64,000 nucleotides of DNA from an uncultured Draconibacterium sp. (GCF_963675585.1 NZ_OY776414.1:1095001-1159000), one strand, 5' to 3'. Positions 44,376-54,779 are shown, counted from the stretch's first letter. Numbers and translations are program-made. The notes: a model not told the origin generated them from the sequence alone.

Positions 44376-45719
44376 ATGAAACAGCAAAATGTATTTCTTG
44401 TAGCAATTATTATTGCCCTTGGTGGATTTCTGTTTGGTTACGATATCGCTATGATGTCGGGTACCACTTCTCAATTGGAAACGATATATAATTTAAATAG
44501 TTTTTGGTTAGGATTTACAACAGCCATTGCAATAATCGGAACAATAATCGGAACCATTGTTGTAGGCAAACCAGCAGAGAAATTTGGTAGGAAAAAATCA
44601 TTGATTCTTTTATCTGCTTTATTTGCCATATCTACATTAGGAAGTGCTTTTGCCGTAAACTGGGCAATGTTGCTGTTTTTTCGATTTGTTACCGGTATTT
44701 TACTTGGTTGTATTTCTGTAGTTACGCCTTTGTTTATTGCCGAGATTTCTCCGGCTAAAAAACGGGGACAACTGGTTTTGTTGAATCAGTTTTTTGTAGT
44801 AAGTGCTATTTTCCTTGCATTTGCTGTAAATTATCTTTTATCCAATATAGTTGAAACCGGTTCGTGGCGCTGGATGATTGGTGTGGAAGCCATTCCGGCC
44901 GCTACTTTCTTTTTTTTGCTCAGTATTGTTCCCGAAAGTCCACGCTGGCTGGTTAACCACGGACGAATTGATGAAGCACTTGCCATTTTTCAGCGACTAA
45001 AAGCTGAAAATCCCAAAGAAGAAGTTCGTATAGTAAAGGAATCGGTTGAACAGGAAGAAGCTTTGGGGCACGGTAAGTTGTTTGCAAAAGAAAACCGTTT
45101 CCCGATAATAATTTCCATTTTGATTGCTGCCTTTAACCAGCTGGCAGGAATTAATGCCATAATGATTTATGCGCCAAGGGTATTCGAAATGGCAGGTTTT
45201 GGCACCAACGCATCTTTGCTTCAATCCATATCAGTAGGTGCTACCAATTTGATTTTCACTTTTGTTGCACTTTTCCTGATTGATAAATACGGACGCAGAA
45301 CACTGCTTATGGCCGGTTCGTTTGGAATGGTTTTTTTTCTGGGAATGCTTTCAAAGTCATTCTATACCAATAACTACTCCGATTTTGGCGGTTATGGTGT
45401 TATGATTTACCTGATGGGTTTCATCGCCTTTTTCGCTTTTTCGCAGGGCGCCGTGCTCTGGGTGGTTATTTCCGAAATTTTTCCAAATAAAGTACGCTCT
45501 CAAGGACAAGCTCTTGGAAGCTTCACTCACTGGATTTTTGCAGCTGCATTAATATGGGGTTTCCCGGTATTAAACAGCACCGTTGGCGGAGGAATATCCT
45601 TCGGCTTTTTCGCAGTAATGATGGTACTGCACTTCTTTTTTGCATGGAAAATACTTCCTGAAACAAAAGGCAAGTCCTTAGAAGAAATTCAACAGGAAAT
45701 GAAAAAACGATCCAACTAA
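44376..45719 (+). CDS. MFS sugar porter
   Basis: The 447-residue inner-membrane protein has 12 helices and sugar-porter signatures: GYDIAMMSG near residue 22, GRKKSL after helix 2, PESPRWLVNHGR at the central loop, and DKYGRRTL, then PETKGKSLEEIQ at the C-terminus. It resembles the fructose/glucose carriers of levan loci. Its job is probably to import the monosaccharide released by the GH32 enzyme. It is first in the operon, 13 bp before the fructokinase gene. Confidence 0.9.
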   Translation: MKQQNVFLVAIIIALGGFLFGYDIAMMSGTTSQLETIYNLNSFWLGFTTAIAIIGTIIGTIVVGKPAEKFGRKKSLILLSALFAISTLGSAFAVNWAMLLFFRFVTGILLGCISVVTPLFIAEISPAKKRGQLVLLNQFFVVSAIFLAFAVNYLLSNIVETGSWRWMIGVEAIPAATFFFLLSIVPESPRWLVNHGRIDEALAIFQRLKAENPKEEVRIVKESVEQEEALGHGKLFAKENRFPIIISILIAAFNQLAGINAIMIYAPRVFEMAGFGTNASLLQSISVGATNLIFTFVALFLIDKYGRRTLLMAGSFGMVFFLGMLSKSFYTNNYSDFGGYGVMIYLMGFIAFFAFSQGAVLWVVISEIFPNKVRSQGQALGSFTHWIFAAALIWGFPVLNSTVGGGISFGFFAVMMVLHFFFAWKILPETKGKSLEEIQQEMKKRSN

Positions 45720-45732
45720 AAGCAGAGCTAAA

Positions 45733-46629
45733 ATGAAAATAAAAAACAAAGAAATATTATGTGTTGGAGAGGTTCTTTGGGATCGATTGCCGTCAGGGGC
45801 AAAACCCGGAGGCGCGCCAATGAATGTGGCACTGCACCTGAATGCAATTGGGCTTGATGTTGCCATTGCCAGCAGCATTGGAAACGATGAAGCAGGTTGC
45901 GAACTAAAAATGTTTTTGGAAGATTCAGGCCTGAGTACCGATTACATTCAAACGGATGAGGCTTTAGCTACCAGCGAAGTATTGGTTCATTTGGATGAAA
46001 ACAACAATGCAACATACGAAATATGCGAACCGGTAGCCTGGGATTGTATTCGTTTAACGGAATCGCTGATGCAGAAAGCCAAACGTTCCGGGTTAATGAT
46101 TTATGGATCTCTGGCATCGCGCAACCCAATGACACGGGAAACACTATTGAGTTTGTTGGATTACGATGGCATTAAATTGATAGATGTAAATTTCCGTAAA
46201 CCATACGATTCGCAGACAGTGGTTGAAAAACTACTGGAGAAAGCAGATATCGCAAAATTAAACGACGACGAGTTGCTGGTATTTGCGCAATGGCACAATA
46301 AAATGAATTGCGACGAAAAGAGCCTCATAAAGTGGTTTGTTTCGAAGTACAATTTAAAAATGGTTTGTGTAACAAAAGGCGAGAAAGGTGCCTTGTTGTA
46401 TTGCAATGGCGAATTCTACGAACACTACGGATTTAAAGTAATTGCAGTAGATACAGTTGGAGCCGGCGATGCTTTTCTGGCCGGCCTGATTGCAGGTCTG
46501 CTTCACGAAAAAAAACCTACCGACGCTTTGGCATTTGCCTGTGCTACAGGAGCATTTGTGGCATCGAAAGAAGGAGCTACTCCAAAGTATGAAATGAATG
46601 AGATCAATTCGATTCTTAATATTAATTAA
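45733..46629 (+). CDS. PfkB-family fructokinase
   Basis: The 298-residue ribokinase-fold enzyme has the N-terminal substrate region GGAPMNVALHLNAIG (about 27-41) and the ATP/anion-hole motif GAGDAF with catalytic Asp246. It would phosphorylate fructose to fructose-6-phosphate after uptake by the MFS carrier 13 bp upstream. The SusC gene starts 12 bp downstream. The order carrier-kinase-SusC-SusD-GH32 matches levan/fructan loci, which is the main reason for fructose over other sugars. Confidence 0.88.
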   Translation: MKIKNKEILCVGEVLWDRLPSGAKPGGAPMNVALHLNAIGLDVAIASSIGNDEAGCELKMFLEDSGLSTDYIQTDEALATSEVLVHLDENNNATYEICEPVAWDCIRLTESLMQKAKRSGLMIYGSLASRNPMTRETLLSLLDYDGIKLIDVNFRKPYDSQTVVEKLLEKADIAKLNDDELLVFAQWHNKMNCDEKSLIKWFVSKYNLKMVCVTKGEKGALLYCNGEFYEHYGFKVIAVDTVGAGDAFLAGLIAGLLHEKKPTDALAFACATGAFVASKEGATPKYEMNEINSILNIN

Positions 46630-46641
46630 ACTAGTCAAATT

Positions 46642-49600
46642 ATGATGAAAAACGAAAAATTAAAAAGGATTGCTAGTGGAATAATAATTATTCTTCTATG
46701 TGTGTTTTCAACTTCAACATTTGCGCAGCAGGTAACTGTTTCGGGAAATGTAAAAGACGCCTCGGGCTTAGCACTGCCCGGAGTTACAATTGTTGAAAAA
46801 GAAACAACAAATGGTACCGTCACGAATATGGATGGTAACTATTCAATTAACGTATCAAGTGCCAATGCCGTTTTGAAAATCTCTTTTATAGGGATGAAAT
46901 CGCAGGAGATTATTGTTGCCGGACAAACCAGCATTAACATTACAATGGAGGAAGAAACAATCGGTCTTGCAGAAGTTGTGGCAGTTGGTTACCAGGTTCA
47001 ACGAAAAGCCGACTTAACCGGTGCAATCGAAGTGGTTGAAATGGAAACCATCGAGAATGTGAGTTTAAGCTCGGGTAATCCGATGCAGGCTTTACAAGGC
47101 AGGGTTCCCGGACTTTACATCGAAAAAACAGGTTCTCCATCAGGAACAAACAGCCGCATTCTTATACGTGGTGAAAACACTTTGGGGAATAATGATCCAC
47201 TTTACATTATTGATGGTGTACCTACAAAACGACCAGAGGTGTTTCAGGGCCTGAGCGCAGGATCTATCGTTTCGGTACAGGTGTTGAAAGATGCATCAGC
47301 TTCTTCCATTTACGGAGCCAGAGCATCAAACGGAGTTGTGATTGTTACCACAAAAAACGGGGCTAAGCAAGACGGGAAAATCAACGTTCAGTTTAACTCA
47401 AATGTGTCAATTCAAACCGAAAAACCACAGCGCTTTGACATGGTAAATGCTGTTGACAGAGGAAGAGCTTTGTGGCAGGCTTCTGTTAACGATGGTGTTG
47501 ATCCTGCAAGCGGTTATGGTGAGATTTACAATTTTGACTGGAACGGAGATTTTAACAATCCGGTTTTAAACAGTGTAAGTGTTCAACCTTATGTTGGTGG
47601 CGATACAAATGTGCCTGCTGGTGATACCGACTGGCAGGATGAAACCTACGAAACCGGTTTTGTTATCAACAACGACCTGACCATTTCCGGAGGAACTGAT
47701 AAATCTTCTGTTCTGATGAACCTGGGATACATTAAAAATACGGGTATGTTAAAATATACCAATTACGACCGTTTAACAGCACGTATTAATGCCCAGACAA
47801 AAATGTTCGACGATAAATTTCGTACAGGAATGAATGTTCAGGTTGTTTCTTCAAATGAAACATTGGAAACTCCCGACCTTGGTAGTGCACCAACTCCTGG
47901 GCTTGCCGTTACACTGGCACCTACAATTCCGGTTTATACCAGCACAGGTGAATATGCCGGTCCGATAGGATCTGGTTATTCCGATCGAAACAATCCGGTA
48001 TTTATGCAATACATTAACCGTTGGGACAATACCAATCGTTCTTATTTATTTGGGAATGCTTATGCCGAAATTGAACTCATTAAGAATTTAGTAGTGCGTA
48101 CAAATGTCGGCATTGATTATTCAATGGTAAAAGATAAAGACATTGAACAAAGTTTTACCAATGGATTTATTGCGCGTTCGGTTAATAGCCTCACCAATTA
48201 TAATAGCCAGTTTACAAGCGTTACCTGGTCGAATACTGCAAGTTATAAACTTGAAGTGGGCCAAAGCAATTTTTCATTCCTATTGGGAGTTGAGTCGGTT
48301 GGCGATGATTTTAAAGATTTTACAGGTTACAAAGAAGGTTTTTCATCACAAACTGAAGACTTTTTTGTTTTAAGTGCAGGTACCAGCAACGGTAATAGTT
48401 TTGGAACTGCAGCTTCCAGTCGTTTATTCTCACAATTTGGAAAAATCGATTACAACTTTGCCAACAAATATTTGGCTTCATTTACCTTACGCCGCGATGG
48501 TTCATCCCGATTTGGTGACGAAAATCGTTACGGATATTTTCCTGCTGCAACATTTGGTTGGAGATTAACAGAAGAGAACTTTTTGAAAGATGTTGATTAC
48601 TTATCGAATTTGAAATTCAGAGCTGGTTGGGGAAGTGTAGGAAACCAGGATGTTGGAGAATACGCAAGCCTTGGTTTGTACGAACCTCGTTACGGTGCTT
48701 TGGCGAGTCAGGTTGCATCCATCAATCATAACGACTTTTTCGACCAGTATTGGAATGTAGGTACAGCCTATTCGTTAAGTGGTGCCGATTCAGGAAATCT
48801 TCCTTCGGGCTTTGTATCTGTTCAGGGAGCAAATCCGGCACTGAGATGGGAAACAACTAAAGAACTGAATATTGGTATCGATTTCGGATTTTTTGATAGT
48901 AAGTTAATTGGTGCTTTTGATGTGTTTACACGTACTACTTCCGATATTTTAATTCAACCACCGGTAGCATCGGCTTTAGGCGAAGGACAAAAACAATTTT
49001 TAAATGGTGCTACCCAGAAAAACAAAGGTTGGGAATTTGCAGTGGGATACCGAAGCGAAACCAAAAATGATTTCTCGTACGATATTAATCTTGGCTTGAG
49101 TCATTTTGTAGATAAAATTACCGAATTACCGGAAGAAGTAAGAACTGCTTATCCTGGAAATGCAGAGCAAACAATTATCGGACATTCCAGTCGCTCAATA
49201 TTTGGTTATGTTACCGACGGATTGTTCCAAAACCAGGCTGAAGTTGATGCACACGCCTCGCAGGTTGGTGCTGCCCCCGGTAGAATCAGATACAAAGATT
49301 TGAATAATGATGGAACAATCGATGCCCTGGATCAGGATTTTCTTGGAACTACACTTCCTGATTTGGAATATAGTTTAAGGGTAGATTTAAACTACAAAAA
49401 CTTTGATTTTTCTATGTTCGGTTCAGGTGTAGCAGGAAAAACCGGTTATGATATTTATACCCAGTACAATGATTTTGTGCGTAGCCGCGATAATGTTGGC
49501 CCTGGTGTATTTCGTGCATGGACTCCCCAAAATACAAGTTCAACTGTGCCTGCTTTAAGTTTGTCGGATAATAATAACGAAGCCAGGTCGTCTGATTATT

Positions 49601-49830
49601 ACAATGTGAATGCCTCTTATTTTAAACTTCGAAATGTGCAATTAGGCTACACCTTTAACGAAGCGTTTACCAATAGAATCAGGCTTGAGAAACTAAGAGT
49701 TTATTGTATGGCCGATAACTTGTTCTGGATAAAGAGCAGCGATTTCCAGGGACCTGATCCTGAAAGAATTGACGTGAATTCAATACCTATTCCAACTTCA
49801 ATTTCATTTGGTGTGAACGTAACATTATAA
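46642..49830 (+). CDS. SusC-like TonB-dependent outer-membrane transporter
   Basis: Signal peptide to about residue 29, then a carboxypeptidase-D-like domain (30-110: VTVSGNVKDASGLALPGV), a plug with MQALQGRVPGLYIEKTGSPS and LYIIDGVPT, and a barrel of 22-strand type ending SISFGVNVTL. The 1062-residue length is normal. With SusD it imports oligosaccharides in a pedal-bin manner. The start is ATG at 46642, with a second ATG in the next codon. It is 12 bp after the fructokinase gene and 21 bp before susD. Confidence 0.95.
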   Translation: MMKNEKLKRIASGIIIILLCVFSTSTFAQQVTVSGNVKDASGLALPGVTIVEKETTNGTVTNMDGNYSINVSSANAVLKISFIGMKSQEIIVAGQTSINITMEEETIGLAEVVAVGYQVQRKADLTGAIEVVEMETIENVSLSSGNPMQALQGRVPGLYIEKTGSPSGTNSRILIRGENTLGNNDPLYIIDGVPTKRPEVFQGLSAGSIVSVQVLKDASASSIYGARASNGVVIVTTKNGAKQDGKINVQFNSNVSIQTEKPQRFDMVNAVDRGRALWQASVNDGVDPASGYGEIYNFDWNGDFNNPVLNSVSVQPYVGGDTNVPAGDTDWQDETYETGFVINNDLTISGGTDKSSVLMNLGYIKNTGMLKYTNYDRLTARINAQTKMFDDKFRTGMNVQVVSSNETLETPDLGSAPTPGLAVTLAPTIPVYTSTGEYAGPIGSGYSDRNNPVFMQYINRWDNTNRSYLFGNAYAEIELIKNLVVRTNVGIDYSMVKDKDIEQSFTNGFIARSVNSLTNYNSQFTSVTWSNTASYKLEVGQSNFSFLLGVESVGDDFKDFTGYKEGFSSQTEDFFVLSAGTSNGNSFGTAASSRLFSQFGKIDYNFANKYLASFTLRRDGSSRFGDENRYGYFPAATFGWRLTEENFLKDVDYLSNLKFRAGWGSVGNQDVGEYASLGLYEPRYGALASQVASINHNDFFDQYWNVGTAYSLSGADSGNLPSGFVSVQGANPALRWETTKELNIGIDFGFFDSKLIGAFDVFTRTTSDILIQPPVASALGEGQKQFLNGATQKNKGWEFAVGYRSETKNDFSYDINLGLSHFVDKITELPEEVRTAYPGNAEQTIIGHSSRSIFGYVTDGLFQNQAEVDAHASQVGAAPGRIRYKDLNNDGTIDALDQDFLGTTLPDLEYSLRVDLNYKNFDFSMFGSGVAGKTGYDIYTQYNDFVRSRDNVGPGVFRAWTPQNTSSTVPALSLSDNNNEARSSDYYNVNASYFKLRNVQLGYTFNEAFTNRIRLEKLRVYCMADNLFWIKSSDFQGPDPERIDVNSIPIPTSISFGVNVTL

Positions 49831-49851
49831 TCAACTTAAAACATTAAAATT

Positions 49852-51591
49852 ATGAATAACATAAATAAATATTTGATTTTACTCTTGATGGCATTTTTGT
49901 ATGCCTCATGCAATGACTACCTCGACACAGAACCGCAGGGTTTTATAACCGCAGGAGCTCCTTCCATTGATGGTGCTGAAGGTTTGGTTACAGCAGCTTA
50001 TGCAGGAATTGGAAATAACGATATGATCGGGCCCATTGCAAGTATGTGGGTGTATGGTAGTGTACGTTCCGACGATGCATACAAAGGTGGTGGTGGAACC
50101 GGTGATGTGGAGCCGTTCAACTTTTACGAACAGTACAATTTTACACAGCCTGAACAAAGCTGGCTGGCTGGTTTGCCTTATACCTGGGAAAACTTTTATA
50201 CGGCTATTTCAAGAGCCAATGCAGCTTTGAAGATGTTAAACCAACTTTCCGACGAAGAATATGCAGATCGAAAAACACGCATTGCAGAAGCACGTCTTTT
50301 ACGGGGACATTCTCATTTTATGCTAAAAGTTCTCTTTAAGTATGTTCCGTACATTGATGAAACCTTTTCAAATGACGAAATTCTGGAGACATCTAACAGG
50401 AAATACACAAACGATGAATTGTGGAATGTAATTGCCGAAGATTTTCAATTCGCTATAAACAATCTTCCTGAAACACAAGCAGAAATCGGACGTGTTAACA
50501 AATTTGCCGCTGCTGCTTATCTGGCTAAACTTCGTCTTTATCAGGCCTACGAACAAGATGAAAATAACCAGGTTACAAATATTAACCAAAACCGTTTACA
50601 GGAAGTGGTAGATTTAACCGAAATGGTTATTCAATCGGGAATGTACAATTTACAGCCTGATTTTGGTGAAAACTTTCTGGATGGATTCGACAATGGACCG
50701 GAGTCTGTTTTTGCTATTCAATTCTCGATTAGCGACGGAACCACTTCTGGCCGTTTAAATTTTGAAAACGGATTAAATTATCCGCATGGAGCACCTCAGT
50801 ACGGATGTTGCGGTTTTCATCAGCCAAGCCAAAATATGGTGAATGCTTTTGCTACTGATGAAAACGGATTGCCAAAATTCGAAACGTTCAATGATGTGGC
50901 ATTAAATGCTGCAGATATTACTCCTGATGGTGTTACAGTTGATCCGCGAATCGATCATTCTGTTGGTATCGATGGACATCCTTACAAATACCGTAACGAA
51001 GATGCTTATATTTTTAGCAACAGTTGGGTTCGTGAAGCGGGAGTTTACGGATACTATCAAAGTATGAAGGAGCAACAGGCAGCAGATTGTTCGTGTTATA
51101 AAAAGCAAGGCCCATTTATGGGAGTGTCTAAAAATATCGACATCATTCGTTATGCCGACGTGCTTTTAATGCAGGCAGAAGCTTATATTGAATTGGGACA
51201 ACAAGATAAAGCACGGCCTTTAATTAACGAAGTTCGTGCACGTGCAGCACAAAGTACAAGTAGAACAAGACTGGCAGACGGAACTTCTCCTTCAAATTAC
51301 CTCGTTAATTTATACGATGGTTCAAACCTTGATTGGACACAGGGAAATGCACGGAAAGCTTTACAATGGGAACGTCGTTTAGAGTTTGCTTTGGAAAGTC
51401 CACGTTTCTTCGACCTCGTTCGCTGGGGAATTGCCGAAGAAGTGCTAAATGATTATTTAGAAATAGAAAAGACCAGAAAAGATTTTCTGAACGAAGCTCA
51501 TTTTACTGCCGGTAGAGATGAATATTATCCTATACCACAACGCGAAATTGACTTTACAAAAGGTTTATACGAACAGAACACCGGGTATTAA
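49852..51591 (+). CDS. SusD-like surface lipoprotein
   Basis: A lipoprotein signal ends YASC, giving lipidated Cys20, then NDYLDTEPQGF, the usual SusD opening. The 579-residue protein has TPR-type helical repeats (IAEARLLRGHSHF, KFAAAAYLAKLRLYQAYE) and the C-terminal LQWERRLEFALESPRFFDLVRWG. It caps SusC and binds the imported glycan. It is 21 bp after susC; the next gene follows after a strong hairpin. Ligand is inferred as fructan or fructosyl-sugar from neighbours. Confidence 0.94.
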   Translation: MNNINKYLILLLMAFLYASCNDYLDTEPQGFITAGAPSIDGAEGLVTAAYAGIGNNDMIGPIASMWVYGSVRSDDAYKGGGGTGDVEPFNFYEQYNFTQPEQSWLAGLPYTWENFYTAISRANAALKMLNQLSDEEYADRKTRIAEARLLRGHSHFMLKVLFKYVPYIDETFSNDEILETSNRKYTNDELWNVIAEDFQFAINNLPETQAEIGRVNKFAAAAYLAKLRLYQAYEQDENNQVTNINQNRLQEVVDLTEMVIQSGMYNLQPDFGENFLDGFDNGPESVFAIQFSISDGTTSGRLNFENGLNYPHGAPQYGCCGFHQPSQNMVNAFATDENGLPKFETFNDVALNAADITPDGVTVDPRIDHSVGIDGHPYKYRNEDAYIFSNSWVREAGVYGYYQSMKEQQAADCSCYKKQGPFMGVSKNIDIIRYADVLLMQAEAYIELGQQDKARPLINEVRARAAQSTSRTRLADGTSPSNYLVNLYDGSNLDWTQGNARKALQWERRLEFALESPRFFDLVRWGIAEEVLNDYLEIEKTRKDFLNEAHFTAGRDEYYPIPQREIDFTKGLYEQNTGY

Positions 51592-51602
51592 TAAATTAGT
51601 TT

Positions 51603-51650
51603 AGAGTATGGTTGGGAGATAATTCTCCCTCCATACTCTGTTTTGTTTTC
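51603..51650 (+). terminator. Strong hairpin with T-rich tail after susD
   Basis: A 9-bp outer stem (51603-51611 with 51631-51639) and a 6-bp inner stem (51614-51619 with 51624-51629) are followed by GTTTTGTTTT. It sits between susD and the hydrolases and likely makes their expression lower than that of susCD. Confidence 0.8.
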
Positions 51651-51670
51651 ACTAAAAAGCTTGTTTAACC

Positions 51671-53158
51671 ATGAAAAATTCTGCCCTGATTTTATTCCTG
51701 ATGTTGATCCTTTTATTTGGATGCACAGAAAGGAAACACCAGAAAGCTGCTGCCAGCTTACACTTTAGTCTGAATAATTCGATGCTGCAAAATCCTGTGG
51801 CCCTTATTCATACCGAAGATTGTTATAACCTGTTTTTTAGATATTCAGTTGATGGTGGACTAAAACAATGGGGAAAGGCTCGAAGTAAGGATTTGGTGCA
51901 TTGGAATTACAATTTGGTGAATGTCGCCTTTGGAAATGTTGGCGGGCAAAATATTAAAACTGTAGTTGTTGATCGAAATCAAACATCAGCTTATAGTTCC
52001 GAATCACCGGCATTAATTGCCTTTAGTACATCTGCAAATCAGTTTGGAAAACTGGAACTTTTATACAGTGCCGACAATGGTTTAATTTGGAAACAAGATG
52101 AGGTAAACGAGATATTGTTAGCCGATTTTTATGAGCCGGTTCAGGATGTAAAAGTGATCTGGAATGACGATCTGCAAAAATGGATTATGTTAACGCTTTC
52201 AGGTTACGAGGTGCGTTTTTATTCGTCCGATAATCTGATAAACTGGGAGTATTTAAATCGATTTGGCGATGACGTATACCTGAAAACAGGAGAATGGACC
52301 AGCCTTGATTTTTTCCCGATGGAAGTAGAAGGAAGTCACGAGATAAAATGGATTTTGTTTATTAGTGCCGATAGTGGTTCTCCAAACGAGGGGAGTGGTG
52401 TTCAATATTTTGTTGGCGACTTTGACGGTTTTGTTTATCAGGCATCGCATAACAAACCCAAATGGATCGATCATGGAAGTGATCTTTACCAGGCAGTAGT
52501 TTTATCCGATTATCTGTCTGAAAATAAACCGCCTGTTTTAATCGGAAGTATATACAACTCGATCTATGAAAAATTTAATATCAACAGTGATTCGCTCATT
52601 GAATTTTCATTGGCCCGTCAGTTGACTTTAAAAGAAGAATTTAACGACTACTATCTAATTGCCGTACCTGCTAATACCATTGATACCATAGAAAAAGAAA
52701 AGGAAAAAATTGCAAAAACTGAATTGACGGATGGTAAGCAAGTCGGAAAAAAAATACAGTTGCCTGTTCGCATCGATCTGAACTTTAGCGTGAACAACCG
52801 TTTGTACTTGGGAATGGCCGAAGCTTTTGGTGCCAAAATAAAAAATAGTAAAGGAGAGGAATTAATTTTAGGATACCAGACTGAACGAAGATATTTTTAC
52901 ATTGCTGAACCTTCTATACAAAAAAAGTTCCCCGATTCCTGGGATGGCTTTAATTACGCCCCTTATGTTACCAACGATGCACTGATGGATATGACTTTAA
53001 TTATTGACAAGAACTCGGCCGAGTTATTTGCAATGAATGGACTTATTTCCTTGTCGAGGAAGTTTAATTTTAATGGAGAGTCAGCACAACTTCAGCTATT
53101 TGGAGAAAAAGGAACTGTAAGTTTACAAGAAGGAACGATTACTGAATTCCGGAAATAG
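51671..53158 (+). CDS. GH32-family lipoprotein that has lost catalytic residues
   Basis: A lipoprotein signal ends LFGC (Cys18). The body follows GH32, with blades LFFRYSVDGGLKQWGKA, LVHWNYNLVNV and VKVIWNDDLQKW. Aligned with the intact paralogue at 53196, the nucleophile in WMNDPNG is Asn41 (MLQNPVA), the acid/base in WECPD is Thr210 (WTSLD), and RDP reads QDV with Asp159 kept. Thus hydrolysis is very unlikely. The whole fold, including the C-terminal beta-sandwich, remains. In an operon with no SusE-type binding protein, a surface glycan-binding role is the best inference. A separate enzyme activity cannot be excluded. Confidence 0.85.
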   Translation: MKNSALILFLMLILLFGCTERKHQKAAASLHFSLNNSMLQNPVALIHTEDCYNLFFRYSVDGGLKQWGKARSKDLVHWNYNLVNVAFGNVGGQNIKTVVVDRNQTSAYSSESPALIAFSTSANQFGKLELLYSADNGLIWKQDEVNEILLADFYEPVQDVKVIWNDDLQKWIMLTLSGYEVRFYSSDNLINWEYLNRFGDDVYLKTGEWTSLDFFPMEVEGSHEIKWILFISADSGSPNEGSGVQYFVGDFDGFVYQASHNKPKWIDHGSDLYQAVVLSDYLSENKPPVLIGSIYNSIYEKFNINSDSLIEFSLARQLTLKEEFNDYYLIAVPANTIDTIEKEKEKIAKTELTDGKQVGKKIQLPVRIDLNFSVNNRLYLGMAEAFGAKIKNSKGEELILGYQTERRYFYIAEPSIQKKFPDSWDGFNYAPYVTNDALMDMTLIIDKNSAELFAMNGLISLSRKFNFNGESAQLQLFGEKGTVSLQEGTITEFRK

Positions 53159-53195
53159 AAACATCATATACGAAAGAACTGCTAATACAAATTTC

Positions 53196-54779
53196 ATGAA
53201 TCAAAAATATTTTAATTATCAGCTTATTATCTTAGTATTGTTTGTGTGGTCATGTTTTTCATGCTCAAATCAGACAACAAAGAATGCCGAAAATACAAAA
53301 CCATACACCGAAAAATTTCGGCCACAATACCATTTTTCACCTGATTCTGCCTGGATGAATGATCCCAACGGCATGGTGTACTTCGAAGGAGAATATCACT
53401 TGTTCTACCAATTTTATCCCGATTCAAATGTGTGGGGACCAATGCATTGGGGGCACGCAATCAGTACTGATTTGGTACATTGGCAGCATTTGCCTGTTGC
53501 CTTGTCTCCGGATAGTTTAGGATTCATTTTTTCAGGCAGTGCAGTGGTCGACCGGAACAATACAAGTGGATTTGGATCCAAAGAAAATCCGCCATTGATA
53601 GCCATTTTTACATATCATAATCCGGAGATTGTTGAAGCGGGTGGAGTAGAAGTGGAATCGCAGGCTATTGCCTACAGTTTGGATAAAGGACGAAGCTGGA
53701 CAAAATACGAAGGAAATCCGGTTATCCCGAATGACGGGAATAGGGATTTTCGCGATCCGAATGTGATTTGGAATGAAGAAATTCAAAAGTGGAACCTGGT
53801 GCTTTCTGCCAGCGATCATGTTCAGATTTATTCTTCAGAAAACCTGAAAGAATGGAAGCACGAAAGCGATTTTGGCATTGATGCAGGAACGCATGATGGA
53901 GTTTGGGAATGTCCTGATTTGTTTCCTTTACAGATAGAGGGAACGGATGAAATGAAATGGGTTTTAATCGTTAATATTAATCCCGGAGGTCCAAACGGTG
54001 GTTCAGGAACACAATATTTTTTGGGAGAATTTGATGGACATGAGTTTACTGCAGATTCGAAAGAAATCAATTGGGTGGATTGGGGACGTGATAATTATGC
54101 CGGAGTAACGTGGTCGGATGTGCCAAAAGAAGATGGCCGGCGTATTTTCCTGGGCTGGATGAGCAACTGGGATTATGCTGCAGTTGTTCCAACTAAAAGA
54201 TGGCGAAGTGCCATGACCTTGCCCAGATCATTGTCTTTAATTAAAAAGAAAGACAGTTATGTATTGAAGTCGACGCCGGTTAAAGAAATTGATCTGATAA
54301 CTGATGAGTCAACATCGGTTATTACTGAAAATATAGAAGTTTTGGGTGAGAAAAAACTGGATTTGAAAGGTAGAGCATTAAATCAGAGTCGTATCTCACT
54401 TGAATTTGAAATGGAAGAAACGCTTCCTCAGTCATTTGGAGTTGTATTTGAAAACGACCTGGGAGAGCGTGTAATATTAAGTTATTTGAGTTCCACAGGG
54501 CAGTTTCAGTTTAATCGTACAAAATCCGGAGACATGAGTTTTTCTGATAAGTTTTCCGGAGTATCATTCGCCCCCTACAAAATTGGATCAACCGTTACAC
54601 TCGACATATTTGTGGATGCTGCATCTTCTGAAATTTTTGTTGACGGTGGTGAGCTGGTAATGACAGAAATATTTTTCAGCACTCAACCATTTAGCACGCT
54701 CAAGGTTTTTGCCGATAAGCAAGCGCTTACTCTTCGAAGAGCAGAAGTTACTGCTATTCGTTCAATTTGGAATAAATAG
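53196..54779 (+). CDS. GH32 beta-fructofuranosidase lipoprotein
   Basis: A lipoprotein-type signal (Cys20 or Cys23) precedes a complete GH32 enzyme. The nucleophile is Asp56 in WMNDPNG, the transition-state Asp187 in FRDP, and the acid/base Glu238 in WECPD. The five-blade domain ends near residue 345 and a beta-sandwich follows. GH32 enzymes split sucrose, inulin, levan or kestose; exo or endo mode cannot be told. It is 37 bp after the degenerate copy and 19 bp before the GH36 gene. It is probably on the cell surface or periplasmic leaflet. Confidence 0.94.
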   Translation: MNQKYFNYQLIILVLFVWSCFSCSNQTTKNAENTKPYTEKFRPQYHFSPDSAWMNDPNGMVYFEGEYHLFYQFYPDSNVWGPMHWGHAISTDLVHWQHLPVALSPDSLGFIFSGSAVVDRNNTSGFGSKENPPLIAIFTYHNPEIVEAGGVEVESQAIAYSLDKGRSWTKYEGNPVIPNDGNRDFRDPNVIWNEEIQKWNLVLSASDHVQIYSSENLKEWKHESDFGIDAGTHDGVWECPDLFPLQIEGTDEMKWVLIVNINPGGPNGGSGTQYFLGEFDGHEFTADSKEINWVDWGRDNYAGVTWSDVPKEDGRRIFLGWMSNWDYAAVVPTKRWRSAMTLPRSLSLIKKKDSYVLKSTPVKEIDLITDESTSVITENIEVLGEKKLDLKGRALNQSRISLEFEMEETLPQSFGVVFENDLGERVILSYLSSTGQFQFNRTKSGDMSFSDKFSGVSFAPYKIGSTVTLDIFVDAASSEIFVDGGELVMTEIFFSTQPFSTLKVFADKQALTLRRAEVTAIRSIWNK

